A stretch of DNA of 39,185 nucleotides from Winogradskyella sp. (GCF_028289625.1 NZ_JANQOM010000010.1:1-39185), one strand, 5' to 3'; numbered from the stretch's first letter, positions 7,505 to 16,470 are shown. Numbers and translations are program-made. Notes: a model not told the origin generated them from the sequence alone.

Positions 7505-8386
7505 ATGAGGCAAGTATTCTTCATTCTATCTATTACGGGTTTAGTATTGGCCTGTAATTCTCCAAAATCAAAAAACTATGACAATCATAACATAAACACC
7601 GTAAGTATGAATAAAAAAGAAACTGTAGGTACCTTTTTGGGTGCTGTATTAAGTAATGATACTCTAACAATGCGTCAACTCGCTAATGCTAATTATATTC
7701 AGCATAATCCATTTATTCCAACGGGATTAGAACCTTTTATTGAAATGTTGCCTGTTTTACAAGAAAATGGTACAACTGGAGAAAACGTTCGTATGTTTCA
7801 AGATGGCAATTATGTCTTTATGCATAATATTTGGAAAAATGCAAAGCCTTTTGGTGCAGATGAAATGGTCTCCTTTGATATCATCCGTTTGGACGATAAT
7901 GGCAAAGTTGCCGAGCATTGGGATGCCATGACTGCTCTAGTCAAAGAAACGGCAAATGAGCGAACACAAACAGATGGTTCTACAACAGCAAGTGATTTAG
8001 ATAAAACCGCCAAAAATAAGGCTCTAGCAAAATCTCTGGTAGAAGATATTCTTATGGGCAAAAACCCAAATAAAATTACAGACTATATCAGTGCAGAACA
8101 ATACAACCAACATAATCCTGCAATAAAAGACGGTTTAGTGGGCATCCTAGAAGCTGTGGAGTACTTAAGTGCTCAAAACAATATGTTTAAATACCATAAA
8201 ATCCATAAAGTATTAGGAGAGGGCAATTTTGTGCTTACCGTTAGTGAAGGTGAATGGAATAATAAGCAACAGGCCTTTTACGATTTGTTTCGCATTGAGA
8301 ATGGAAAAGCCGTTGAACATTGGGATGTCATTCAGGAAATTCCTTCTGAAGGTTTAGCCAACGAAAATGGCATGTTTGGTTTTTAA
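7505..8386 (+). CDS. Lipoprotein with two SnoaL-like (NTF2-fold) domains
   Basis: From 7505 the protein is 293 residues with lipobox LVLAC (C17). Two related SnoaL-like domains follow. The first contains QHNPFIPTGLEPF and FDIIRLDDNGKVAEHWDAM. The second contains QHNPAIKDGLVGI and YDLFRIENGKAVEHWDVIQ. This is the 'predicted SnoaL-like aldol condensation / steroid-isomerase-like' type common in bacteria, normally a single domain, so an internal duplication is visible. Small-molecule binding is likely, but no reaction can be assigned. Its control by the divergent HxlR regulator suggests a response to reactive small molecules. An ATG-less longer start is discounted because it lies in an operator repeat. 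Confidence 0.8.
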   Translation: MRQVFFILSITGLVLACNSPKSKNYDNHNINTVSMNKKETVGTFLGAVLSNDTLTMRQLANANYIQHNPFIPTGLEPFIEMLPVLQENGTTGENVRMFQDGNYVFMHNIWKNAKPFGADEMVSFDIIRLDDNGKVAEHWDAMTALVKETANERTQTDGSTTASDLDKTAKNKALAKSLVEDILMGKNPNKITDYISAEQYNQHNPAIKDGLVGILEAVEYLSAQNNMFKYHKIHKVLGEGNFVLTVSEGEWNNKQQAFYDLFRIENGKAVEHWDVIQEIPSEGLANENGMFGF

Positions 8387-8413
8387 TAAGCCAATAAATG
8401 CTAAAGTAGAAAT

Positions 8414-8442
8414 CCAGAATGTATAAACGTTCTGGGTTTTTT
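8414..8442 (+). terminator. Rho-independent terminator after the SnoaL-like gene
   Basis: CCAGAATG / CGTTCTGG stem (one G-U pair) with a 6-nt loop, followed directly by a TTTTTT tract. Confidence 0.8.
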
Positions 8443-8600
8443 ATCACTATAAACTAATAATTGTATAAACAATTCCGAAATAACTCCCAATGATATATTC
8501 CTAAAACAAATTGTTTGTCTTAAATTTACAAACTTGTCACCCAGAGCTTGCAGAAGGGCGAGCAAGAATTCTTAAATGTCGAATAACACCAATAAAATAG

Positions 8601-8620
8601 ATTCCTGCCTACGCAGGAAT
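8601..8620. repeat. ATTCCTGC palindromic repeat overlapping the dnaG start
   Basis: ATTCCTGC and GCAGGAAT are perfect 8-bp arms with a 4-nt loop. The same arms occur at 20397-20416 and 21566-21616. The ATG used here for dnaG (8619) begins in the last two bases of the right arm. Confidence 0.8.
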
Positions 8621-10598
8621 GACAAAAGAATTGATTTCACAAAATACCATAGCACAAGTCTTTGAAACTGCTCGCGTAGAGGAGGTGATTGGTGATTTTG
8701 TACAGCTCAAAAAAGCAGGAAGCAACTTTAAGGGCTTAAGTCCTTTTAGTGAAGAGCGTACGCCTAGTTTTATGGTCTCTCCTGTAAAACAAATTTGGAA
8801 GGATTTCTCTAGTGGCAAGGGAGGAAATGCCGTCACTTTTTTAATGGAGCACGAGCATTTTACCTATCCAGAAGCCATTCGTTACTTGGCTAAAAAGTAT
8901 AATATTGAAATTGAGGAAACCGAACGTACAGACGAGGAAAAAGCGCAAGCTGATGCTAGGGAAAGTTTGTATTTAGTTAGCGAATATGCCAACGACTACT
9001 TTCAAAACATTTTACATAAAACCGATCAGGGCAAAGCGATTGGTCTCAGCTATTTTAAAGAACGTGGGTTTACGGAAGAGACGATTAAAAGGTTTCAATT
9101 AGGGTATGCTTTACATGAGTGGCAAGCTTTCACGGATGAAGCTTTAGGTAAAGGCTATCAATTAGAATTTTTGGAGCAAACAGGCCTAACTATTGTCAAG
9201 GAAGACAGACGTTTTGATAGATTTAAAGGCCGTGTAATGTTTCCTATACACAGTATGAGTGGCCGTGTACTTGGTTTTGGCGGTCGTATCTTAACTAACG
9301 ACAAAAAAGCAGCGAAATATCTTAATTCACCAGAAAGTGATATCTACCACAAGAGCAAAGTGCTTTATGGGTTGTATTTTGCAAAACAGACCATAGCCAA
9401 GGAAGATAATTGCTATTTGGTGGAAGGCTATACTGATGTGATTCAGTTCTACCAAACAGGAGTTAAGAATGTAGTGTCTTCTTCAGGTACTGCCTTAACA
9501 CCTGAGCAAGTTAGGCTTATTAACCGGCTCACCAAGAATATTACGGTACTGTTTGATGGTGATGCGGCTGGTATCAGAGCATCCATTCGTGGTATCGATC
9601 TCATATTGGAGCAAGGGATGAATGTTAAGGTCTGTACCTTCCCTGATGGTGAAGATCCAGACAGTTTTGCCAAGGCGAATACCTTAGAAGAGCTCACCAA
9701 TTATCTTAATGAGAATGCTAAGGATTTTATTCAGTTTAAAGCGTCACTTTTAGTCAAGGAAGCCAACAACGATCCTATAAAAAAGGCAGAAACGATCCGG
9801 GAAATTGTGAATAGTATTGCTAAAATTCCAGATGCTATAAAGCGCGAAATATATGTGCGCGAATGTGCGTCCATTATGGATATCAGCGAAAACGTATTGT
9901 TTAGCACCTTAGCACAAATCAGTAAAAAAGAGTTTCAGGAAGCCAATAAAAAATATAAGCAAGAACAAAAAGCTTTTGAAGTGGTTAAGAACGAACCACA
10001 GCAAAAGCAAAAGGTGGATGTTCAGTACGAACTAGAACGCAAGATTATTGAGATTTTGATGCTCTATGGTAGCAGAACAGAACAGTTTGAAGATTTAATT
10101 TTGAAGGAAGATGAGGTCTCAGGCGAATTACTCTTGGAACCAGCCATTCATGAAGCACGTGTATTCGAAAAAATCTATCTCGATCTTCAAGAAGATGAAA
10201 TGATGTTCTCCAACGAAAACTTCAGGCAACTGTATTATGCCATTATAGATAAACTCAACCAAGACGATAATTTTTCGACTAAGGATTTTATCAATCAATT
10301 AGATCAAGAATCAGCTAGTGAGGTGACCACTATTTTAATGGATGATGAGAAATACAACCTTCACGATTGGGAGCGTAATCATATCATCCCCAAGGAAAAG
10401 GAGCATTCCGTCTCACAGTTAGTGAGCCAAACCATTTTAAGCTTGCGCTGCTACCTCATAGACCAAAAGGTTGCGGAGTACAAAAACGAGACCTTAAAAG
10501 ATAATGTAGATTCTCGGTCTATAATAGAGGACGTAAAAGATTATCTAGGTCTTAAAATGTTGTTATCCCGAAAGCTAGGCAAGGTAATTGGTGGTTAA
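8619..10598 (+). CDS. dnaG: DNA primase DnaG
   Basis: Replicative primase, about 659 residues. The N-terminal domain keeps the family outline (ARVEEVIGDFVQLKKAG, then ERTPSF), but the CHC2 zinc ligands are replaced: S41 and S44 where C and H are expected, and D62 and S65 in place of the two later cysteines. The Toprim catalytic core is intact, with EGYTD and FDGDAAG. A C-terminal helicase-binding region follows. The start is uncertain. ATG 8619 lies in a palindromic repeat and adds MTKE before the usual LISQNTI start. TTG at 8631 matches the usual family N-terminus. The gene converges on the response regulator gene. Confidence 0.93.
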   Translation: MTKELISQNTIAQVFETARVEEVIGDFVQLKKAGSNFKGLSPFSEERTPSFMVSPVKQIWKDFSSGKGGNAVTFLMEHEHFTYPEAIRYLAKKYNIEIEETERTDEEKAQADARESLYLVSEYANDYFQNILHKTDQGKAIGLSYFKERGFTEETIKRFQLGYALHEWQAFTDEALGKGYQLEFLEQTGLTIVKEDRRFDRFKGRVMFPIHSMSGRVLGFGGRILTNDKKAAKYLNSPESDIYHKSKVLYGLYFAKQTIAKEDNCYLVEGYTDVIQFYQTGVKNVVSSSGTALTPEQVRLINRLTKNITVLFDGDAAGIRASIRGIDLILEQGMNVKVCTFPDGEDPDSFAKANTLEELTNYLNENAKDFIQFKASLLVKEANNDPIKKAETIREIVNSIAKIPDAIKREIYVRECASIMDISENVLFSTLAQISKKEFQEANKKYKQEQKAFEVVKNEPQQKQKVDVQYELERKIIEILMLYGSRTEQFEDLILKEDEVSGELLLEPAIHEARVFEKIYLDLQEDEMMFSNENFRQLYYAIIDKLNQDDNFSTKDFINQLDQESASEVTTILMDDEKYNLHDWERNHIIPKEKEHSVSQLVSQTILSLRCYLIDQKVAEYKNETLKDNVDSRSIIEDVKDYLGLKMLLSRKLGKVIGG

Positions 10599-10607
10599 CC
10601 AATTACG
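10585..10607. terminator. Hairpin shared by convergent dnaG and response regulator genes
   Basis: GTAATTGGT and ACCAATTAC form a perfect 9-bp stem with a 5-nt loop covering both stop codons. No long T-tract follows on either side, so termination strength is uncertain. Confidence 0.5.
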
Positions 10608-11232
10608 TAAGGTTATGGTGCTTTGCCTGATGAATAAGGTCAACGATATTGTTAACATTAAGTTTCTTAAAAAGCCGAGCTTTATAAGTACTCACCGTTT
10701 TTTCATTAATATCTAGCTCTTCGGCTATTTCCTTATTTTTTCTACCAATAGAAAGGAGTTTTAATACTTCAACTTCTCTAGTGGATAATTTTTTAAACAT
10801 GCGGCTTCTACTCTTACGAGTATCCTCATAACGCAAATGTTTATCCATTTTTTCACTTAAGGAGATTTCACCGCCATGAATTTTCCTTATAGCAGTTTCT
10901 ATCGTATCGACATCAGCCGTTTTGTTTAGGTAGCCAGAGGCACCTGCTTTGAGTGTGCTTATGGCATAAATTTCTTCAGGCTGATGACTAAACATCAGGA
11001 CATTAATGGATTTGTTTTCTTTTTTAATCGCTCTTAGTGCAGTAATACCGTTGAGTTCGGGTAAATCGATTTCAGAAATTATAACATCAACGGCATGACG
11101 TCTTACAAATTCGAAAATCTCGATACCACTACTTAACTTACCTACTACTTCAAGATCGGGTTTGCTATTTAAGAACAATTCTAATCCTGTTCTTACAATA
11201 GGGTGGTTGTCAACAATCAAAATTCGTATCAT
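10603..11232 (-). CDS. NarL/FixJ-type response regulator with Glu at the phosphorylation site
   Basis: 209 residues: receiver domain (1-120) and LuxR-type helix-turn-helix (about 145-205; LSTREVEVLKLLSIGRKNKEI then NEKTVSTYKARL). In the receiver, the segment normally ending in the phosphoacceptor Asp reads VDVIISEIDLPELNG, which puts Glu at position 54. The acidic pair near the N-terminus is reduced to D8-N9. Such a receiver probably cannot be phosphorylated in the usual way and may be permanently active. It follows nadE on the same strand, 134 bp downstream. No histidine kinase is nearby. Target genes are unknown. Confidence 0.85.
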   Translation of the reverse strand: MIRILIVDNHPIVRTGLELFLNSKPDLEVVGKLSSGIEIFEFVRRHAVDVIISEIDLPELNGITALRAIKKENKSINVLMFSHQPEEIYAISTLKAGASGYLNKTADVDTIETAIRKIHGGEISLSEKMDKHLRYEDTRKSRSRMFKKLSTREVEVLKLLSIGRKNKEIAEELDINEKTVSTYKARLFKKLNVNNIVDLIHQAKHHNLT

Positions 11233-11366
11233 GACAATTGATTTTGCTTAGGTTAGGGTTAATTAGTATGATAACAAAAACTACGTTAAGAGGTAAAGAG
11301 GAGGGTTTATTAAACAAAAGTAACCAAAAATTAAGCATTTTCGGTAATTTATTCGACAAACTGCAT

Positions 11367-12158
11367 TTATTGTCTTAAATCTTTAGGGATTTCACAAACA
11401 GGTATGGGGCTCATTTTATGCTGATTTTTAGTGTAATAGCTCATATAAATCTCAAAAACCTCAAGTTCTCTTCCAGAAAAGTCTTTTCTGGTTTTTCCGT
11501 TATCTTGCATTTGCATAGCCCATTCAAGTTCTGGGTATGAGGCGCCAATTTGATCTTCATCACTTCTGGCATCACCAAATAAACCATCACTAGGCGCGGC
11601 TTTCATTATAGATTCTGGGACTTTTAGATAATCACCTAGTTGGTATACTTCAGATTTTAATAGGTCGGCAATAGGGCTAAGGTCAACACCACCATCACCA
11701 TATTTTGTAAAAAAGCCAACGCCAAAGTCTTCAACCTTATTTCCGGTTCCGGCTACAAGGCGACCTAGTAAACCAGCATGGTAATACAACGTAGCCATCC
11801 TTAGGCGTGCTCTTGTATTAGCTAAAGCCATATCTACCGTGGCTTGCTCACCTTCTAAACTTACTTCCGTTTTAAATTCTTCAAAAACAGGAGTTAAATC
11901 TACACGAGCATCACTAACATTAGGAAAACGCTCTTTTAGTTGCGCAATGTGCTCTTGAGCTCTAGAGACATGGCTTGCTGCTTGGTGAATCGGCATTTCA
12001 AGACATAAAACATCTAAACCGGTTTTGGCACAAAGCGTAGAAGTAACCGCAGAATCAATACCGCCAGATACTCCAACCACAAAGCCATTTACTTTAGCAT
12101 TTGTAGCATAATCTTTTAACCAATTTACTATGTGATTTACAATCTTTTCCGTTTGCAT
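11367..12158 (-). CDS. nadE: NH3-dependent NAD+ synthetase
   Basis: 263 residues, the size of the ammonia-dependent form with no glutaminase domain. The ATP-pyrophosphatase loop SGGIDS is at 31-36. Further family motifs are TLYYHAGLLGRLVAGTGNK and TKYGDGGVDLSPIADLLKSEV. It makes NAD+ from nicotinate adenine dinucleotide, ATP and ammonia in the cytoplasm. It is divergent from gldB, with which it shares a short promoter region, an arrangement I know from other flavobacteria. Confidence 0.95.
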   Translation of the reverse strand: MQTEKIVNHIVNWLKDYATNAKVNGFVVGVSGGIDSAVTSTLCAKTGLDVLCLEMPIHQAASHVSRAQEHIAQLKERFPNVSDARVDLTPVFEEFKTEVSLEGEQATVDMALANTRARLRMATLYYHAGLLGRLVAGTGNKVEDFGVGFFTKYGDGGVDLSPIADLLKSEVYQLGDYLKVPESIMKAAPSDGLFGDARSDEDQIGASYPELEWAMQMQDNGKTRKDFSGRELEVFEIYMSYYTKNQHKMSPIPVCEIPKDLRQ

Positions 12159-12186
12159 AATGTTTATTATTTAATGCAAAGAAGTG

Positions 12187-12194
12187 TACCTTTG
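12187..12194 (+). promoter_or_regulatory. -7 promoter element for gldB
   Basis: TACCTTTG followed by CA, a close match to the TAnnTTTG element, 36 bp before the gldB start at 12231. It also rules out the longer frame that opens at 12132. Confidence 0.6.
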
Positions 12195-12199
12195 CACAA

Positions 12200-12207
12200 C
12201 AAAAATA
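12200..12207 (-). promoter_or_regulatory. -7 promoter element for nadE
   Basis: TATTTTTG on the minus strand fits TAnnTTTG and lies about 42 bp before the nadE start. It sits only 5 bp from the gldB element on the opposite strand. Confidence 0.45.
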
Positions 12208-12230
12208 GCGGAAACGTGTTAGGATTAAAA

Positions 12231-13205
12231 ATGTTTCGTAAAATGCCTATGAGATTTTTTGTATTGGTAATATTAGGTCTTGTCTTAGTGTCTTGTAATG
12301 AGGATTCTAAACTAGAAAGTGAAATATCTAAAATAAATATAGACTTTATTATTGAGCGTTTTGAAAAAGCTTACATGGAGGCGAATTCTGGTGATTTACC
12401 AAAGCTAAAACAGGCTTATCCCTTTTTGTTTTCTAAGCATGTGCCAGATTCTATTTGGGTCAATAGAATTAATGATACGCTACAAGATCAACTGCTGAAT
12501 GAAGTGCATAAAACGTTTTCAAATTTACAAGATGTAAAAGATGATTTGACAAGTGTATTTCAGCATCTTAAATATTATGATAAGACTTTTACAATTCCAA
12601 AAGTAGTTACATTAACGAATGATGTGGATTACCGAAATAAGACTATTGTCACAGATTCTTTATTACTAATAGCATTAGATAACTTTTTAGGTGAAGGTCA
12701 TGAGTTTTATCAAAATATACCTAGATACTTGGCCAAAAATATGCAGCGCAACCAAATAGTCCCTGAATTAGCAGAAGGCTATGCAAAAAAATATGTCTTC
12801 CAGACCAACAGGAAAACCTTATTAGATGAGATGATTTACTTTGGTAAGCTACTCTATTTTAAGGACAAGGTCATTCCATTTAAGTCTGATGCAGAAAAAA
12901 TTGGCTATACTGAGCAAGAGTTGAAATGGGCACAGGCTAACGAAAGTCCAATTTGGAGTCATTTTATAGAAAATGAAATGTTGTATAGTACAGACAGTAA
13001 ATTGCCTAGTCGTTTCATTGCTGATGCACCGTTTTCTAAATTCTATTTGCAATTGGATAACGAATCTCCTGGGCGATTAGGGCAATATATAGGATGGCAA
13101 ATTGTAAGAGCCTATGCTGAAATCTCAGAAGAAGATATGATGCAGATTTTACAAAAAGAACCTGAAGAAATTTTTAACAAAGCAAAATTTAAACCCAGAA
13201 AATAA
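12231..13205 (+). CDS. gldB: Gliding motility lipoprotein GldB
   Basis: From 12231 the protein is 324 residues: MFRKMPMRFFVLVILGLVLVSC, a lipoprotein signal with lipobox LVSC, then the GldB family body. Recognisable parts include INIDFIIERFEKAYMEANSGD, then DNFLGEGHEFYQNIPRYL, and PGRLGQYIGWQIVRAY. The H-x-x-Y and G-x-x-x-G-W pattern recalls the zinc-peptidase-like fold of the GldB family. It is needed for gliding in Flavobacterium johnsoniae, though its biochemical role is unclear. It overlaps gldC by one base (TAATG), so the two are translationally coupled. Confidence 0.93.
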   Translation: MFRKMPMRFFVLVILGLVLVSCNEDSKLESEISKINIDFIIERFEKAYMEANSGDLPKLKQAYPFLFSKHVPDSIWVNRINDTLQDQLLNEVHKTFSNLQDVKDDLTSVFQHLKYYDKTFTIPKVVTLTNDVDYRNKTIVTDSLLLIALDNFLGEGHEFYQNIPRYLAKNMQRNQIVPELAEGYAKKYVFQTNRKTLLDEMIYFGKLLYFKDKVIPFKSDAEKIGYTEQELKWAQANESPIWSHFIENEMLYSTDSKLPSRFIADAPFSKFYLQLDNESPGRLGQYIGWQIVRAYAEISEEDMMQILQKEPEEIFNKAKFKPRK

Positions 13206-13540
13206 TGGCAAAAACCATAACATCTAAAATAGAATTAAACATTGAGCTTGATGAAAATCGTGTGCCAGAAAAGTTAAATTGGTCCGCAGAAGACGGTGGT
13301 GTTAACAATGAGGAGGCGAAAGCAATTATGTTATCGGTTTGGGATAGTAATGCCCAAGAAACATTAAAAATAGACTTATGGACCAAGGACATGCCAGTGG
13401 ATGAAATGAAAAAGTTTTTTCATCAAACTTTAGTGACAATGTGTGATACTTTTATGCGAGCCACCCAAGATGAAAAGATGACTGCCACGATGAAGGATTT
13501 CTGCGATTATTTTGCTGAGAAGCTAGAGTTAAAAAAGTAA
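13205..13540 (+). CDS. gldC: Gliding motility protein GldC
   Basis: 111 residues, the usual GldC length, with the family start KTSK-like (MAKTITSKIELNIELDENRVP), then LNWSAEDGG and LWTKDMPVDEMKKFFHQTL. It has no signal peptide, so it is cytoplasmic. In F. johnsoniae gldC sits next to gldB and supports gliding and T9SS-dependent surface protein movement, as an accessory factor. The start codon overlaps the gldB stop. The gene ends at a strong bidirectional terminator. Confidence 0.95.
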   Translation: MAKTITSKIELNIELDENRVPEKLNWSAEDGGVNNEEAKAIMLSVWDSNAQETLKIDLWTKDMPVDEMKKFFHQTLVTMCDTFMRATQDEKMTATMKDFCDYFAEKLELKK

Positions 13541-13553
13541 TGCTTTTTAACTC
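13526..13553. terminator. Bidirectional terminator between gldC and the convergent gene
   Basis: GAGTTAAAAA and TTTTTAACTC form a perfect 10-bp stem with an 8-nt loop. It spans both stop codons and provides a T-tract for each direction. Confidence 0.75.
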
Positions 13554-14284
13554 CCGGATTTGTAAAATGGTATAGTGTTAAAACAGTCCACGTCTTCGGC
13601 ATTAGCATAATCTGGATTGATTCTTTTATACCTCAAAAATTTTGAAGTATCGTAGACTTCCCAAATAACCAATTCATTGTGCTGACCGGTTTTTGTTTTA
13701 AGGTCGATTTCGTTTTGCCTTATGATTTTTTCGACACTTTGTTTATCACCAATTTTCATAATCTTTCTAGAGCTGTGTCCTTTGTAGATTTTGTTTACTA
13801 TCCAATAAAATCTCACTGTTCTTTGTGGCTCATTATGAATCGATGTTTCCAGGTTGGTATTGGTCAATAGTTTTCCTTGGGCTTCATTTTGAGATATTAT
13901 TTTTTCTCCATTATTTAAGACTTCTGTATTTTTTGTGGCTACACTTTTAGAAATGTTATCTAATGGTTTGTGTCTAATAAGGGTTATAATAATAAGTTTG
14001 TCGTGAACTTTAACTTCAGTTATAAACCTTCCGTTTGGAAAATCCGTTAATGGAATTTTAGTCTTTTTGCTATTGACGTTTAGTGATTTTTCAAAGTCAT
14101 CATTAAAGATGGCAACTTTGGTAATGTTGCGTTCACCCTCGAGAATTAGTGTGTCACCAGTTTTATTTAAAGCGTGTTTTAATTCCTCAGCTCTAAAATC
14201 GATATTTTGTAAAAGTGTAGCATTTTGACTGTAAACGAGCGAAGTCAAAAGTAGAAAAAGTATAGCACATCCTTTTTTCATCAT
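13547..14284 (-). CDS. Secreted protein of unknown function, paralog A of a trio
   Basis: About 245 residues starting MMKKGCAILFLLLTSLVYSQ (start 14284 or 14281), an export signal. The mature protein begins NATLLQNIDFRAEELKHALN. Residues about 45-105 form a module (ITKVAIFNDDFEKSL, then IPLTDFPNGRFITEV and IIITLIRH) that resembles the type IX sorting-tail sandwich. The C-terminal part shares RFYWIVNKI, then SSRKIMKIGD and VWEVYDTSKF with the proteins at 16545-17450 and 17755-18495. I recognise no named family. Its position beside gldBC and the sorting-tail-like module hint at a surface or secretion role, but this is inference. Confidence 0.65.
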   Translation of the reverse strand: MMKKGCAILFLLLTSLVYSQNATLLQNIDFRAEELKHALNKTGDTLILEGERNITKVAIFNDDFEKSLNVNSKKTKIPLTDFPNGRFITEVKVHDKLIIITLIRHKPLDNISKSVATKNTEVLNNGEKIISQNEAQGKLLTNTNLETSIHNEPQRTVRFYWIVNKIYKGHSSRKIMKIGDKQSVEKIIRQNEIDLKTKTGQHNELVIWEVYDTSKFLRYKRINPDYANAEDVDCFNTIPFYKSGS

Positions 14285-14318
14285 AAGTAGGTTTTGTTTT
14301 TGGGAAACAATTAGCATT

Positions 14319-14339
14319 CAAAAATAATTTAAAGTTATT
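14319..14339 (-). promoter_or_regulatory. Promoter-like elements for paralog A
   Basis: On the minus strand TATTTTTG (14319-14326) fits TAnnTTTG. The adjacent AATAACTTTAAAT (14327-14339) is identical to a 13-mer upstream of paralog C at 18561-18573. Confidence 0.4.
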
Positions 14340-14742
14340 GAATACTAGATGGTAAAGATAGTTATTGGTTTTGTCTTATTGAGATGACTTGGTTAAATGG
14401 TGCTTTTTTGAGATGAAAAGGGTATGTTCTCGCTAAAAGGCATAAAACGGTGTTGAATGGATTAAAGCGTTTTGATTTAATACAGATTACTTATATTCAA
14501 AGTTTTACATATGGTAAAAAGCCCTATTTTAAAAATTCGTTCAAATTAGTAATTATGCGAACTTTTATGAACCAGTCATCTAGCTTAAGTAATTCTTCAA
14601 ATTTTTGTGTTTAACAATTTGTAACATATTGATAATATTTTGGTAATTTCAAAATATAATTTGCTGTTTACTTTTACAGTGCTATTAATCGTAATCGAAA
14701 CATTAGTTGGGCCTTCATAATGAGAAGGAAACTAGTGTTTTT
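14340..14742. other. Gene-free spacer of about 400 bp
   Basis: No coding frame with a plausible start, no RNA gene and no long repeat is visible. A small CCTTC / GAAGG hairpin at about 14714-14730 precedes a T-tract on the plus strand. The rest is AT-rich sequence that I cannot explain. Confidence 0.5.
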
Positions 14743-16470
14743 TTATTTGGTAGCATCAAATACTACTTCACCATTAAAAATGGTCATTACGACTTCGGTA
14801 CTTAGGATTTTATCCTCATCAACGGTCATTATATCTTGGTCATAAATAGTGAAATCAGCTAGTTTGCCAGCAGTAATTGAACCCTTTATGCCTTCTTCAA
14901 AAGCCCCATAAGCAGCATCTAAAGTATAAGATTTTAAAGCTTGTTGGCGTGTCATTTTTTGTTCGGGTTCATAGCCGCCGTCTGGTATCCCTTTTAAAGT
15001 TTTTCTACTAACACTGGCGTAAAAACTAGCAATAGGGTTTATGGGTTCTACTGGGACGTCTGAGCCATTTACTATTGGTACTCCGCTCTTTAATAAAGTT
15101 TGCCACATATAAGCGCCTTCTTTTATTCTCTTTATTCCTAAACGAAAAATTGCCCAAGGTCTATCAGAAGACATATGTACTGCTTGCATAGCGGGAACAA
15201 CCTGTAATTCTGCAAAGCGCGGAATATCATCTGGATGTAAATGTTGAGCATGCTCTATTCTATAGCGATGGTCTAACGCTGCATCTGGCAATGCTTTAAA
15301 GGCCATTTCATAGCGGTCTAAAATTTCTCTATTAGCTCTATCTCCAATAGCGTGTGAGCATACTTGAAATCCATGTTTAAGACCGTTTAACGCGGTTTTC
15401 TTTACAAACTCCATCGGTAAGGTTTCGTGCCCAAAATGATCTAGCCTGTCTGAATAAGGTTCTAAAAGCCAAGCTCCTCGCGAGCCAAGGGCGCCATCAC
15501 AATTTAATTTTACAGATCTTATAGTGAACAAATGATCCTCGTCAATCATGATGCCTTTTTTGTACCAATTATTAAGTAAATCTTCATCCCAACCAGTTAG
15601 CATGGCATAAATTCGCGTTTGCATTTTACCTTCGGATTTCATTTTTTTATAAAGGCTAATTGTTTCTTTTGGGATACCAGCATCATGGAAACTGGTAATC
15701 CCATTTTTATGACAAGCCTCAACAGCCAGTTCAAAAGCTTTGATGTCCGATTCTGGTGTTCGTTCAGGAATATGTTGTGTAATTAGAGTTTGAGCACGTT
15801 CATTAAAAACGCCAGTTGGTCTTCCTGAAGCATCTACTAGTACTTCACCACCTTCTACTTTGTATTTTTTCACGCCATCTAAAGATAAGTCCATTAAACC
15901 AGCAATTTCCATAGCCTTTTCATTGGCAAAACCTGCATGTCCACTGGCATGTCTTAAATAAACAGGATTATCTGGTGAGACTTCGCTCAATAAATGATGG
16001 GTTTGAAACCCATGAACCGTTTCTGTTGGCATACTATCCCATTTACTTTGATGCCATCCACGACCAGTAATCCATTCTCCAGGCCTAGCAGTTTTAACAC
16101 GCTCCGCTACAGCATCTACAATGGCTTTATAACTTGTAGTATTCATAAGGTCTAGATTAAGTTCATTATAACCCAAGCCCATAAAGTGACCATGGCCTTC
16201 AATTAAACCAGGTGTCATGGTTTTTCCTTTTAAATCTATAAGTTCAGTTTGCTCATTTTTATAAGTTTGGGCTTCTTCAAGAGTGCCAGCAAATAGAATT
16301 TTGTTATCCTTAGTGGCCACGGCTTCAACAGTTGCCGCAGTAGAATCGACAGTATAAATACTGCCACCATAGATAAGCATTGAAGCGAATTCTTTTTTGG
16401 GATTAGAGCAAGCTATAGTAGTTACAATTACTAAAAGAGTAATAGAAAAAAGGGTAAGTCTAGATTTCAT
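14743..16470 (-). CDS. Amidohydrolase-family lipoprotein (YtcJ-like, amidohydro_3)
   Basis: 575 residues. It has a lipoprotein signal (MKSRLTLFSITLLVIVTTIAC) and then a metal-dependent amidohydrolase of the YtcJ/exoenzyme type. The small beta domain is LIYGGSIYTVDS. The metal-binding HxH occurs in GLIEGHGHFMGLG. Later metal and substrate residues lie in HRYRIEHAQHLHPDD, and the conserved NGSDVPVEPINP follows. Members hydrolyse C-N bonds in small periplasmic substrates that cannot be predicted here. It lies among the paralog trio but shows no sequence link to them. The upstream region contains TAACTTTA, a near -7 match. Confidence 0.88.
   Translation of the reverse strand: MKSRLTLFSITLLVIVTTIACSNPKKEFASMLIYGGSIYTVDSTAATVEAVATKDNKILFAGTLEEAQTYKNEQTELIDLKGKTMTPGLIEGHGHFMGLGYNELNLDLMNTTSYKAIVDAVAERVKTARPGEWITGRGWHQSKWDSMPTETVHGFQTHHLLSEVSPDNPVYLRHASGHAGFANEKAMEIAGLMDLSLDGVKKYKVEGGEVLVDASGRPTGVFNERAQTLITQHIPERTPESDIKAFELAVEACHKNGITSFHDAGIPKETISLYKKMKSEGKMQTRIYAMLTGWDEDLLNNWYKKGIMIDEDHLFTIRSVKLNCDGALGSRGAWLLEPYSDRLDHFGHETLPMEFVKKTALNGLKHGFQVCSHAIGDRANREILDRYEMAFKALPDAALDHRYRIEHAQHLHPDDIPRFAELQVVPAMQAVHMSSDRPWAIFRLGIKRIKEGAYMWQTLLKSGVPIVNGSDVPVEPINPIASFYASVSRKTLKGIPDGGYEPEQKMTRQQALKSYTLDAAYGAFEEGIKGSITAGKLADFTIYDQDIMTVDEDKILSTEVVMTIFNGEVVFDATK

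Noticed and set aside
12132..12230. Upstream extension of gldB
   Set aside because: It would overlap nadE and both -7 elements. The start at 12231 gives a proper lipoprotein signal.
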